DNA from: Flavobacterium sp. HSC-32F16
Lineage (GTDB): Bacteria > Bacteroidota > Bacteroidia > Flavobacteriales > Flavobacteriaceae
Reading direction: 5' to 3'
NCBI RefSeq assembly: GCF_024171645.1
Contig: NZ_JALKAC010000014.1
Location: forward strand, 1-37,144
DNA length: 37,144 bases
The notes under the pieces were generated by a model. It saw nothing but the letters and a program-made list of their open reading frames with translations, did no database searches and had not been told where the DNA came from. Position 1 is the stretch's first letter. The number at the start of each line of letters is the position of its first letter. Positions 24,884 through 32,810 of this stretch are shown one piece after another. Position numbers and translations under genes: made by a program.

Positions 24884-25583
24884 TTTTGAAAAGGATTTCC
24901 GTGAAAAGCTAAATGAGCGAAAAATTGAACCAAGCGATAAAGCCTGGGATCGATTAGATGCGATGCTAAGTGTTTCAGAAGAAAAGAAACCAAAGAAAAA
25001 AAGAAAGCGGCTGTATATCGCAGCAAGTATTGTCGGTTTTTTATTAGTTGGATCTTTCTTTTTCAATCAAAAGAAAAATGTGATAGAAACACCTAAAAGT
25101 GTTGTAATTGAAGAAAATACCAGAAAAGATTCTGTAGTAAAACCAATTTTAAATAAAGTTGATTCAGTTGAAACTGAAGATATAATTGCCGAAAAAGCTT
25201 CATCAGAAACTTCAAAAAACACATTAAATAAACAAGAAAAGAACTTTAATCAAACACCAAATCAAAACCTTAAAAATGAACCTATTCAAATAGCGGAGTC
25301 TTCAATCATCAACAATCAAGAAAAACAATCCAATAGTAATCAAATCGTTATTGTCGAAAATCCTAAAAAAGAGAATGTTGACCAATTATTAGAAACAGCA
25401 GAAAAAACTGTTTTAGCAGAAAGTTCAGTAAAAAAATCAAAAGTAAAAATCAATGCTTCTGATTTACTAAATCAGGTCGACGGCGAACTGGAACTTTCGT
25501 TTAGAGAAAAAGTAATTACAAAAGTCAATAAAAACTACCAAACTGTAAAAGGGGCTTTGGCTAATAGAAATAAGCAGGAGTAG
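24870..25583 (+). CDS. Single-pass membrane protein, possible anti-sigma factor
   Basis: A 237-residue protein with about 47 cytoplasmic residues (FEKDFREKLNERKIEPSDKAWDRLDAML and a basic stop-transfer cluster KKPKKKRKR), one membrane helix (about 48-65), and a long Asn/Lys/Glu-rich periplasmic region of low complexity. The gene begins inside the end of the sigma factor gene. The topology fits an anti-sigma factor whose cytoplasmic end holds the sigma factor, but the zinc-binding ZAS motif (H-x3-C-x2-C) is absent. Recognised by context, not by domain. Confidence 0.75.
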   Translation: MEPNNFEKDFREKLNERKIEPSDKAWDRLDAMLSVSEEKKPKKKRKRLYIAASIVGFLLVGSFFFNQKKNVIETPKSVVIEENTRKDSVVKPILNKVDSVETEDIIAEKASSETSKNTLNKQEKNFNQTPNQNLKNEPIQIAESSIINNQEKQSNSNQIVIVENPKKENVDQLLETAEKTVLAESSVKKSKVKINASDLLNQVDGELELSFREKVITKVNKNYQTVKGALANRNKQE

Positions 25584-25625
25584 AGAATTAAGATTATAGA
25601 AGAAAGAAATTAGAATATAGATTTT

Positions 25626-25642
25626 CAGTTCCAAAGGAACTG
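25626..25642. repeat. GTTCC/GGAAC hairpin repeat
   Basis: CAGTTCC-AAA-GGAACTG, a perfect 7-base stem with a 3-base loop, in the 176-base gap between the membrane partner and the barrel protein. Same type as 21952-21964. The rest of the gap holds no gene. Confidence 0.5.
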
Positions 25643-25759
25643 TTCATATATCTAGGGTCGGGATTAAACCGATGAAATAAAGAATTTACCATTTACAATT
25701 CAGAATTAATAATTAAAAAAAATCATCATCAATCACAATCATTTAAAAAAAAATCAATC

Positions 25760-26812
25760 ATGAAAAATTTTACCATCTATCTCGTTATCCTGGTTTTCTT
25801 ATTTGTAAGCAAAGTTCTGGGACAGGAAACTTTTGAATCCAGAGCAAAGAAAATTGCCAATAAAATTGAAAAGATTACTAAAGAAGAAAAAGCAGCTCTA
25901 AAAGAAGAAATTGAAGCGGTAAATGTTCAATTATCAGAAGGAAAAATTACGCAGGAACAAGCTGATAAACGCAAAAAAGAATTAGCAGAAGCGAGAGCTG
26001 TAATTATTGAAGAAAAAGTGACTTTGGTACAAAACGAACTGAATGATTTGGTTCAGCAAAAAGTCGATGGAAAAATAAAAGAAGGAGATTCGCTAAAAAA
26101 ACACGCTTTGATTGTTTATTGGAATAATAAAGAATGGAGTGATGATAAAAAAAGAAAAGATTCTATTCGCGGCGAAAAAAGAACAACATCACAATTTGTA
26201 TTTGCAATGGGACTGAATAATACAATGGCCGACGGAAAATTACAGGATTCAAATTACCGTTTTATGGGGTCGCATTTTTACGAATGGGGTTTTACTTATA
26301 ACTCAAGATTAATGAAAAATGATAATCTGCTTCACGCAAAATACGGACTTTCATTAATGTATAATAATATCCGCCCGACAGATAACAGAAGTTTCGTGGT
26401 AAACGGCGATCAGACGAATCTTGAAGTAAATCCGGTGCATTTAACAGAATCCCGTTTTAGAAATGTGTATGTAGCTGCTCCCGTACATTTAGAATTTGAT
26501 TTTACCAAAGCAGGCGATAATAACGGAACTAAATATTTTAAAACTCACAGAAGTTTTCGTTTTGGAATTGGAGGTTATGCCGGAATCAACTTAAAATCAA
26601 AACAAATTTTAAAATTTGAAGAAGAAGATTTAAAATATAAAACAACGATCAAAGGAGATTATAATGTAAATAATTTTATTTACGGATTAAGTTCTTATGT
26701 AGGTTATAGAGCGTTGAGTTTGTATTGTAAATACGATTTGAATCCTATATTTCAAGATAATCTAACAAAAGAAAACAACATTTCTTTAGGTTTGCGTCTT
26801 GATTTAAATTAA
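25760..26812 (+). CDS. Coiled-coil plus beta-barrel outer-membrane protein
   Basis: A 350-residue exported protein with a signal peptide (to about VSKVLGQ). Residues about 25-115 are a highly charged helical stretch (KIEKITKEEKAALKEEIEAVNVQLSEG... EKRTTS) predicted as a coiled coil, and the rest is a repeated beta pattern with aromatic residues (YEWGFTYNSRL, FRFGIGGYAG, LGLRLDLN at the end) like a small outer-membrane barrel. A 176-base gap separates it from the sigma factor operon, but it may belong to the same regulated set, as sigma-anti-sigma-outer membrane gene strings are frequent. Function unknown. Confidence 0.78.
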   Translation: MKNFTIYLVILVFLFVSKVLGQETFESRAKKIANKIEKITKEEKAALKEEIEAVNVQLSEGKITQEQADKRKKELAEARAVIIEEKVTLVQNELNDLVQQKVDGKIKEGDSLKKHALIVYWNNKEWSDDKKRKDSIRGEKRTTSQFVFAMGLNNTMADGKLQDSNYRFMGSHFYEWGFTYNSRLMKNDNLLHAKYGLSLMYNNIRPTDNRSFVVNGDQTNLEVNPVHLTESRFRNVYVAAPVHLEFDFTKAGDNNGTKYFKTHRSFRFGIGGYAGINLKSKQILKFEEEDLKYKTTIKGDYNVNNFIYGLSSYVGYRALSLYCKYDLNPIFQDNLTKENNISLGLRLDLN

Positions 26813-26838
26813 GAGTGAAGTTTAAGTTTAGTTAGTAG

Positions 26839-26868
26839 AAAAAGCGCTTTGAAAGAGGCGCTTTTTTT
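26839..26868 (+). terminator. Terminator after the barrel protein gene
   Basis: AAAAAGCGC (26839-26847) / GCGCTTTTT (26858-26866) with a 10-base loop and T-run to 26868. Confidence 0.85.
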
Positions 26869-26942
26869 AGTTTAATTTATCAAAATTAAGCTTGGATTTG
26901 TGTACTTTTACAGGCTCTCATTTTTAAAAAATAATTTACGTT

Positions 26943-29015
26943 TTGATTTCACAAAATACAATAGATACTGTTTTTGAAACTGCTCGCGTTGAGGAGGTTA
27001 TTGGTGATTTTGTCAATTTAAAGCGTGCAGGAAGTAACTTTAAAGGATTAAGTCCGTTTTCAGACGAGCGTTCGCCTTCGTTTATGGTTTCGCCGGTAAA
27101 ACAAATCTGGAAAGATTTTAGTACAGGAAAAGGCGGCAACTCGGTTAAATTCCTGATGGAGCATTCACAATTTACCTATCCGGAAGCTATTCGATATTTA
27201 GCCAAAAAATACAATATCGAAATCGAAGAAACGGAACAGACAGATGAAGAAAGAGCCATAACCGATGTACGTGAAAGTATGTACCTGGTTTCTGAATTTG
27301 CGTCGAAATATTTTCAGGATATACTTTTAAATTCAGAAGAAGGAAAAGCAATTGGTTTGTCTTACTTTAAAGAAAGAGGTTTTACCAATGAAACCATCAA
27401 AAAATTCAGTTTAGGATATTCTCCTGAAACCTGGGATGCTTTCACGAAAGAAGCACTAGGAAAAGGATATAAATTAGAATTTTTGGAAAGTACAGGTTTA
27501 ACCATTCCAAGAGAAGACCGTCCGTTTGATCGTTTTAAGGGTCGTGTTATGTTCCCGATACAAAGTATGTCAGGACGAGTTCTGGGTTTTGGAGGACGTA
27601 TTTTAACCAACGATAAAAAAGCGGCAAAATACCTGAATTCACCGGAAAGTGATATTTACCATAAAAGTAAAGTACTTTATGGAATTTATCAGGCGAAACA
27701 ATCCATTGCCAAACAAAACAACTGTTATCTGGTGGAAGGATATACCGATGTAATTCAGTTTAATCAGGCTGGAATAGAAAATGTCGTAGCTTCGTCAGGA
27801 ACAGCTTTAACTCCGGATCAAATTAGGTTAATTAATCGTTTGACTAGAAATATCACTGTTCTTTTTGATGGTGATGCGGCAGGTTTGCGCGCGGCGATAC
27901 GAGGGATCGATTTGATTTTGGAAGAAGGGATGAATGTAAGAGTCTGTTCCTTTCCAGATGGAGAAGATCCGGATAGTTTTGCCCGCAAAAACTCACACGA
28001 CGATTTAGTTGCTTATTTAGAAAATAACAGTAAAGATTTTATACAGTTTAAAGCTTCGATCCTGATGGGCGAGGCTAAAAACGATCCTATTAAAAAAGCC
28101 GATTTAATCAGGGATATGGTCAGCAGTATTTCTAAAATACCAGATCGTATTCAGCGTGAAGTATACATTCAGGAATGTGCCCGAATTATGGATATTTCGG
28201 AGCAGGTTTTGGTAAGTACACTGGCCCAGTTAATTCAAAAAGATCTTGCAGACGTTAATAAAAAGCAAAAGCAGGAACAAAAACCTTTTGAAGTTGTTCG
28301 AAACCAAAATCCAAAAAATGGCGGGTACTCTTCTGGAGGAGATCCCGAAGATCCAAGAACAGGTCCGCCCGATGATTATCCGGGAGACTATGGATATCCG
28401 GCACAACAGACAGAAAAAGTAGATATTTTATATGGTTTCGAAAGAAAAATTATAGAAATATTATTGCTTTACGGAAGTGTAGAAGAAGATTTTGAAGACG
28501 TTTTTCTAAAAGCGGATGAAGAAGGAAATGTAAAAGAAGTAAGTGAAAAACGAAGATATAAAGTGTATGAAAAAATTTATTTAAGTCTGCAGGAAGACGA
28601 GATAGAACTTTCAAATACTTTGTTCCAAAATATATTTTCCGGATTAATTGATTTTTATAATCAAAATGAAACTTTTAGTTTAGATAAATATTTGATGCAT
28701 CTTCATCCTGATTTTGCTCAGGAAGTGACGAATATTTTAATGGAAGATGAAAAAGTAACCATTCACAACTGGGAAGGACAGAATATTTTTCCGAAACATA
28801 AAAGTGAAACAATTGAACAAAACGTTTCAGAAAGTATATTTTCAATGCGCTGGTTTCTGGTTTCAAAAATTATTGATGAATTAAAAAATACGCTGGTTTC
28901 TGACCCGCAGGATGATAATTCAGAATTGTTGTCAATGGTTATAGATTATTCTAAACTGCTCAATAATTTCTCAAAAAAACTAGGAAGAGTGGTAGTTTTA
29001 TACCACGGAGGATAA
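26943..29015 (+). CDS. dnaG: DNA primase DnaG with an altered CHC2 region
   Basis: A 690-residue replication primase starting at TTG (an in-frame stop at 26925 and no ATG between). The CHC2-type zinc-binding region (residues 1-100) keeps the fold residues PF, SPSF, GKGGN and FLMEH, but the four metal ligands are replaced: S37 and S40 stand where E. coli has C40 and H43, and D58 and T61 where it has C61 and C64. The Toprim domain is intact (EGYTDV near 270, DGDAAG near 315). A Gly/Pro/Asp-rich linker (about residues 460-495) leads to the C-terminal helicase-binding part. A terminator follows directly. It seems to be a single-gene unit. Confidence 0.93.
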   Translation: MISQNTIDTVFETARVEEVIGDFVNLKRAGSNFKGLSPFSDERSPSFMVSPVKQIWKDFSTGKGGNSVKFLMEHSQFTYPEAIRYLAKKYNIEIEETEQTDEERAITDVRESMYLVSEFASKYFQDILLNSEEGKAIGLSYFKERGFTNETIKKFSLGYSPETWDAFTKEALGKGYKLEFLESTGLTIPREDRPFDRFKGRVMFPIQSMSGRVLGFGGRILTNDKKAAKYLNSPESDIYHKSKVLYGIYQAKQSIAKQNNCYLVEGYTDVIQFNQAGIENVVASSGTALTPDQIRLINRLTRNITVLFDGDAAGLRAAIRGIDLILEEGMNVRVCSFPDGEDPDSFARKNSHDDLVAYLENNSKDFIQFKASILMGEAKNDPIKKADLIRDMVSSISKIPDRIQREVYIQECARIMDISEQVLVSTLAQLIQKDLADVNKKQKQEQKPFEVVRNQNPKNGGYSSGGDPEDPRTGPPDDYPGDYGYPAQQTEKVDILYGFERKIIEILLLYGSVEEDFEDVFLKADEEGNVKEVSEKRRYKVYEKIYLSLQEDEIELSNTLFQNIFSGLIDFYNQNETFSLDKYLMHLHPDFAQEVTNILMEDEKVTIHNWEGQNIFPKHKSETIEQNVSESIFSMRWFLVSKIIDELKNTLVSDPQDDNSELLSMVIDYSKLLNNFSKKLGRVVVLYHGG

Positions 29016-29020
29016 AAATC

Positions 29021-29059
29021 AAAAAGCTCTATAGTGATTAACAATATAGAGCTTTTTTT
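29021..29059. terminator. dnaG terminator (probably bidirectional)
   Basis: A 13-base stem AAAAAGCTCTATA (29021-29033) / TATAGAGCTTTTT (29045-29057) with T-run to 29059; the A-run on the left side could also stop the convergent response regulator gene. Confidence 0.88.
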
Positions 29060-29100
29060 ATGGTTGATGATTTACCGAAGCAAATCAGGATACCACCAAA

Positions 29101-29730
29101 TTAAATAATTTCTAAAGTCTTAGCTTTGTTTACTAAGTCAACTAAATTAGTAACATTTAGTTTCGTTAATAATCTTAGTTTGTAAGTACTGATCGTTTTT
29201 TCGTTCAGACTTAAGATTTTAGAAATCTCATTGTTTTTCTTACCATCACTTAAGTAACGTAAAACCTCGATTTCACGGTTAGAAAGTTTTCTGTACAAAC
29301 GTTCGCTTTTGCTTTGTTTAGCAATAAGAGCCATGTTTTTGCGCACAGTTTCGTTGATGATAATTTTTCCTTCGTGTACTTTAATAATAGAAAGACCTAA
29401 AGTTTCAAGTTTTTCTGTTTTGTGTACATACCCGGCTACTCCTGCTTTGATAGCATTTGGAGCGTACATTTGCTCAGCTAAGTCACTGAAAATTACAATT
29501 TTTGTTTTTGGGAAATTTTTCAGAATAGACTTAACTTCGAAGATACTTGAAAGACCTTCTAATTCTAAATCTAAGATCAGAATGTCGATTTCCTTCGTTT
29601 GAAGAATATCTCTAACCATTGAAAAATTGCCTACGTTGGCAACAATTGAAATTTGATCGTGGTCTTTAAAATAAGACTTAACGCCAAAGTGAGTCACAGG
29701 ATGATTGTCTGCAAGACATACTTTAATCAT
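29101..29730 (-). CDS. LuxR/NarL-type response regulator (orphan)
   Basis: A 209-residue two-domain regulator. The receiver domain (1-120) has the acidic pair region A-D8-N9 and the phosphoacceptor D54 in LILDLELEG; the conserved Thr/Ser position and lysine are in VIFSDLA and GYVHKTE. The C-terminal LuxR helix-turn-helix is RKLSNREIEVLRYLSDGKKNNEISKILSLNEKTISTYKLRLLTKL. No histidine kinase is next to it; nadE is 92 bases upstream but reads in the same direction, so a joint transcript is possible. The partner kinase must be elsewhere. The target genes are not indicated. Confidence 0.92.
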   Translation of the reverse strand: MIKVCLADNHPVTHFGVKSYFKDHDQISIVANVGNFSMVRDILQTKEIDILILDLELEGLSSIFEVKSILKNFPKTKIVIFSDLAEQMYAPNAIKAGVAGYVHKTEKLETLGLSIIKVHEGKIIINETVRKNMALIAKQSKSERLYRKLSNREIEVLRYLSDGKKNNEISKILSLNEKTISTYKLRLLTKLNVTNLVDLVNKAKTLEII

Positions 29731-29822
29731 AATTTTACCTTTTTAGAATTGTTATCATGTTTTTGGAACTGTAAAATTAATAAATAAATTCTGTAATTAA
29801 TTGCAGACAAATGTTAAAATAT

Positions 29823-30629
29823 TTATTTTAACGTTTTTGGGATTAAACAAACTGGAATTGGATCCATTTTGTGCTTGTTGCTGGTGTTTAATCTTTTATA
29901 AATTTCAAAGACAGATTTTTCTCGCCCAGTAAAGTCATCCGCCGTATTTCCTGACTCTGAGGCGATCATTGCCCATTCCAGCTCGTCGTAACTTGCGCCC
30001 AATTGATCCTCATCTGTCCTGTTGTCGCCAAAAAGTCCATCGGTTGGAGCTGCTGTTAAAATTGAATCTGGAACCTCTAAAAACTCTCCTAAAGCAAAAA
30101 CATCAGATTTCATCAAATCAGCAATCGGACTCAAATCGACACCGCCATCTCCGTATTTTGTATAAAATCCTACACCAAAATCTTCGACCTTATTGCCTGT
30201 TCCTGCTACTAATAGCCCGTTTATTCCTGCTAAATAATACAAAGAAGTCATTCTTATACGAGCTCGGGTGTTGGCTAATGATAAATTAACTTTTGTTGAA
30301 TCTTTTGAGGTTGGCATAGTGCTCTTAAATGCTTCAAAAGTTGAAGTTAGATCCGTTTCTACACTCGAAACATTTGGAAAACGCTTTTTTAATTGTTCAA
30401 TATGTTCTCTTCCTCTAGAAACCTGACTTTCAGCTTGATGAATTGGCATTTCGACGCATAAAACCTGTAAACCAGTCTGTGCGCACAGGGTAGAAGTGAC
30501 CGCAGAGTCGACTCCGCCCGAAATTCCAATGACAAAACCATTCACTTTTGCGTTAGCAGCATAATTTTTTAACCATTCAACAATATGTGTATTTACTTTT
30601 TCTGTTTGAATTGTGCTTTTTTTAGCCAT
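29823..30629 (-). CDS. nadE: NH3-dependent NAD+ synthetase
   Basis: A 268-residue enzyme that amidates nicotinic acid adenine dinucleotide with ATP and ammonia, the last step of NAD synthesis. The PP-loop SGGVDS is at residues 37-42, and the conserved GTGNKVEDFGVGFYTKYGDGGVDLSPIADLMKSDVFALG block and PTDGLF follow. No glutaminase domain is attached, so it is the ammonia-dependent short form. It is divergent from gldB, in the same arrangement I recall from F. johnsoniae. Confidence 0.96.
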   Translation of the reverse strand: MAKKSTIQTEKVNTHIVEWLKNYAANAKVNGFVIGISGGVDSAVTSTLCAQTGLQVLCVEMPIHQAESQVSRGREHIEQLKKRFPNVSSVETDLTSTFEAFKSTMPTSKDSTKVNLSLANTRARIRMTSLYYLAGINGLLVAGTGNKVEDFGVGFYTKYGDGGVDLSPIADLMKSDVFALGEFLEVPDSILTAAPTDGLFGDNRTDEDQLGASYDELEWAMIASESGNTADDFTGREKSVFEIYKRLNTSNKHKMDPIPVCLIPKTLK

Positions 30630-30658
30630 AATAGTTCAAGATTTAAGATACAGGGATG

Positions 30659-30703
30659 TATATTTGCAGAATTATTAAAGCGCATATACTACATATATAT
30701 GTA
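30659..30703 (+). promoter_or_regulatory. gldB promoter region with palindrome
   Basis: TATATTTG (30659-30666) is a full -7 match, placing the start near 30670 and the leader at about 70 bases. Inside that leader is the 14-base perfect palindrome TACATATATATGTA (30690-30703). No clear -33 element. Confidence 0.45.
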
Positions 30704-30739
30704 CTTTAATTCCAGCAACACAAATCTAATTAAAATAAA

Positions 30740-31696
30740 ATGAAAATTTATCGCTTTGTAGTGGTTCTGTGCTTGTTTTTTTTGTCTTGTGACCAAAAAA
30801 CAAAGGTTGAAAAAGAGGTTGAAGAAATCCCGGTTGATATTAAAGTAGAACGTTTTGATAAGGTATTTTTTGAAACCAAACCAGAAGATCTGGCTAAAGT
30901 AAAAAAACAATATCCGTTCTTTTTTCCTGAAGGAAATGATGATAATGTATGGCTTCAAAAAATGCAGGAACCAATCTGGAGAGAGGTTTATGCGGAAGTA
31001 CAGAAAAAATACGGCAATTTTGAGCCCGTTCGTGAAGAGTTTAACGAGCTTTTTAAACATGTAAAATATTATTTTCCTAAAACAAAAACACCAAAAGTTA
31101 TTACCGTAATTGGTGAAATGGATTATAATGCAAAAGCAATTTATGCAGACAGTCTTGTAATTGTTGCCTTAGAATTGTATTTAGGAAAAGATCATAAGTT
31201 CTATGAATTTCCAGCGTATTTAAAATACAATTTTGAAGAAAAACAAATTATGCCCGATGTAGTTTCGAGTTTTACCTACCGAAACATTCCGGCTTATCCG
31301 GATAAAAATTTAGTATCTCAAATGATTTTTGAAGGAAAACAATTGTATGCAAAAGACCTGCTTCTGCCTAAATATACAGATGCTGAAAAAATTGGATATA
31401 CACCTGAACAAATAAAGTGGTGCGAAGAAAATGAAGCCTATATGTGGCGATACTTTCTTGAAAAAGAAATGTTGTACGGTTTAGACCCTAAATTAACGAC
31501 ACGTTTTATAGCTCCGGGTCCGTTTTCTAAATTCTATCTTGAAATAGATAACGATTCGCCGGGAAGAGTAGGCGCCTGGATTGGATGGCAGATTGTTCGT
31601 TCGTATATGAAAAACAACAACGTTTCACTGTCGGAATTATTAAAAGTAAATGCAAAAGAAATTTTCGAAAAGTCAAAATATAAACCTAAGAAATAA
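30740..31696 (+). CDS. gldB: Gliding motility lipoprotein GldB
   Basis: A 318-residue lipoprotein (lipobox FLSC, C17) needed for the gliding motors and type IX secretion-linked motility in Flavobacterium. Recognised by its sequence (IKVERFDKVFFE, PFFFPEG, IGEMDYNAKAIYADSLVIVALELYLG, DNDSPGRVGAWIGWQIVRSYM) and by its position directly before gldC. It probably is anchored to a periplasm-facing membrane surface. The gldC start overlaps its stop by one base (TAATG), showing coupling. The exact role of GldB in the machine is still unsettled. Confidence 0.95.
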   Translation: MKIYRFVVVLCLFFLSCDQKTKVEKEVEEIPVDIKVERFDKVFFETKPEDLAKVKKQYPFFFPEGNDDNVWLQKMQEPIWREVYAEVQKKYGNFEPVREEFNELFKHVKYYFPKTKTPKVITVIGEMDYNAKAIYADSLVIVALELYLGKDHKFYEFPAYLKYNFEEKQIMPDVVSSFTYRNIPAYPDKNLVSQMIFEGKQLYAKDLLLPKYTDAEKIGYTPEQIKWCEENEAYMWRYFLEKEMLYGLDPKLTTRFIAPGPFSKFYLEIDNDSPGRVGAWIGWQIVRSYMKNNNVSLSELLKVNAKEIFEKSKYKPKK

Positions 31697-32031
31697 TGTC
31701 AAATACAATAAAATCAGAAATTAAATTCAACGTCGAATTAGACGAAAACCGCGTTCCGGAAAAATTAACATGGAGCGCACAAGACGGAGGCGTTCAGGCT
31801 GAGGAAGCAAAAGCTATAATGCTGTCTATTTGGGATAGTAAGGCGCAGGAAACTATGCGTATTGATTTATGGACAAAAGATATGCCGGTAGACGAAATGA
31901 AAATTTTCTTCCACCAGACATTAGTAGCAATGGCCGATACTTTTAAACGTGCAACCGATGACGAAAAAATGTCGGATACAATGAAAGATTTCTGCGACTA
32001 CTTTGCAGAAAAACTGGAACTGACTAAGTAA
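31696..32031 (+). CDS. gldC: Gliding motility protein GldC
   Basis: A 111-residue cytoplasmic-type protein, with no signal peptide. Matches GldC (IKFNVELDENRVPEKLTWSAQDGG, MRIDLWTKDMPVDEMKIFFHQTLVAMADTF). In F. johnsoniae gldB and gldC sit together and GldC increases gliding without being strictly essential. Translationally coupled to gldB. Two strong terminators follow, which seal this operon from the T6SS cassette. Confidence 0.94.
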   Translation: MSNTIKSEIKFNVELDENRVPEKLTWSAQDGGVQAEEAKAIMLSIWDSKAQETMRIDLWTKDMPVDEMKIFFHQTLVAMADTFKRATDDEKMSDTMKDFCDYFAEKLELTK

Positions 32032-32049
32032 TAGAAATTCCAATATTTT

Positions 32050-32094
32050 AAAATCCCAAACTCCAAATTAAAATTGGAGTTTGGGATTTTTTTT
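32050..32094 (+). terminator. gldBC terminator 1
   Basis: A 17-base perfect stem, 32050-32066 (AAAATCCCAAACTCCAA) with 32074-32090, 7-base loop and eight T to 32094. Confidence 0.92.
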
Positions 32095-32108
32095 GAATAT
32101 ATAATTTT

Positions 32109-32148
32109 AAAAAAACGCCGTAAGACTTAAGTTTTAAGGCGTTTTTTT
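32109..32148 (+). terminator. gldBC terminator 2 (tandem)
   Basis: AAAAAAACGCC (32109-32119) / GGCGTTTTTTT (32138-32148), enclosing an ACTTAAGT palindrome (32125-32132). A second terminator only 14 bases after the first; A-run on the left makes it bidirectional. Confidence 0.85.
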
Positions 32149-32396
32149 ATGCTGTTCAGTAATGCTGAAAAAGTTTTTAAGTCATTAAAAACGCTTTTTA
32201 TAAGGACTGAAAAATGTCTTATTCTGATAGTTTTATGCCGTTTAGGGGTACATCTTGGAATTGTAATTCCAATACATTTATTTAATCGTTATCGTATAAC
32301 AATTGAAATTAAATATTGTGTTTCAAAAAAAATAACCCCATAAGTATCATCAAATAAAAGCCTATATACCAGTAATTAATAAAAAATAATATAAAA
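32149..32396. other. Intergenic leader region of the T6SS cassette
   Basis: About 250 AT-rich bases. It contains the 18-base palindrome at 32255-32272 and a short ORF of 64 codons that I do not accept. No full TAnnTTTG box is visible before hcp, so the promoter may use another sigma factor. Confidence 0.5.
32255..32272. promoter_or_regulatory. Palindrome upstream of hcp, candidate operator
   Basis: TTGGAATT-GT-AATTCCAA, a perfect inverted repeat with 8-base arms, 125 bases before the hcp ATG. It has no T-run, so it is not a terminator. Confidence 0.4.
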
Positions 32397-32789
32397 ATGA
32401 GTTTTTTAGCCAAATTAGAATTAGACAACGAAATTTTTAATGTCCTAGAATTTGATGTTCAGTTTATTCAAAATGTTGATACTAACGGAAAACCAGCCAA
32501 TAAAGCAAAAGGCGGACAGATAAAACTTGTTATAGAAAGCACCCAAACCGATTTGTTTTCGGACTGGATGGTTTCGCAGACTAGTGTAAAAGATGGAAAA
32601 ATTATTTTCTATCGCAGAGATGCTATGAGTACTATGAAAAATGTAACCTTTAAAAAAGCTTATTGCATATCGCTGCATAAAAGTTTCAGAAGTGAAGGAT
32701 CAGTTCCTATGGTTACCGAAATTCTAATTTCTTCAAATGAAGTAAAAATAGGAAATACACTTTTTGAAAATAACTGGAAAAATTCATAG
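32397..32789 (+). CDS. tssD: Type VI secretion tube protein TssD (Hcp), Bacteroidota type
   Basis: A 130-residue soluble protein. Recognised as the Bacteroidota T6SS (subtype iii) Hcp from MSFLAKLELDNEIFNVLEFDVQF, KPANKAKGGQIKLVIEST and the KKAYCISLHKSF segment, with the expected length of about 130. Hexameric rings of this protein form the tube that is pushed out on contraction and carry or accompany effectors. It is the first gene of the cassette, 21 bases before vgrG. No sheath, baseplate or ATPase genes are near, so it is an auxiliary copy serving a main T6SS cluster elsewhere. Confidence 0.9.
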   Translation: MSFLAKLELDNEIFNVLEFDVQFIQNVDTNGKPANKAKGGQIKLVIESTQTDLFSDWMVSQTSVKDGKIIFYRRDAMSTMKNVTFKKAYCISLHKSFRSEGSVPMVTEILISSNEVKIGNTLFENNWKNS

Positions 32790-32810
32790 ACATCTTAACA
32801 AACAATCACC

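Noticed and set aside
30689..31060. 123-codon minus-strand ORF over gldB
   Set aside because: Phe/Ile/Leu-rich mirror of the lysine- and glutamate-rich gldB coding strand.
32149..32343. 64-codon plus-strand ORF upstream of hcp
   Set aside because: It begins in the T-run of a terminator, shows no coding pattern or family likeness, and contains the palindrome at 32255-32272.
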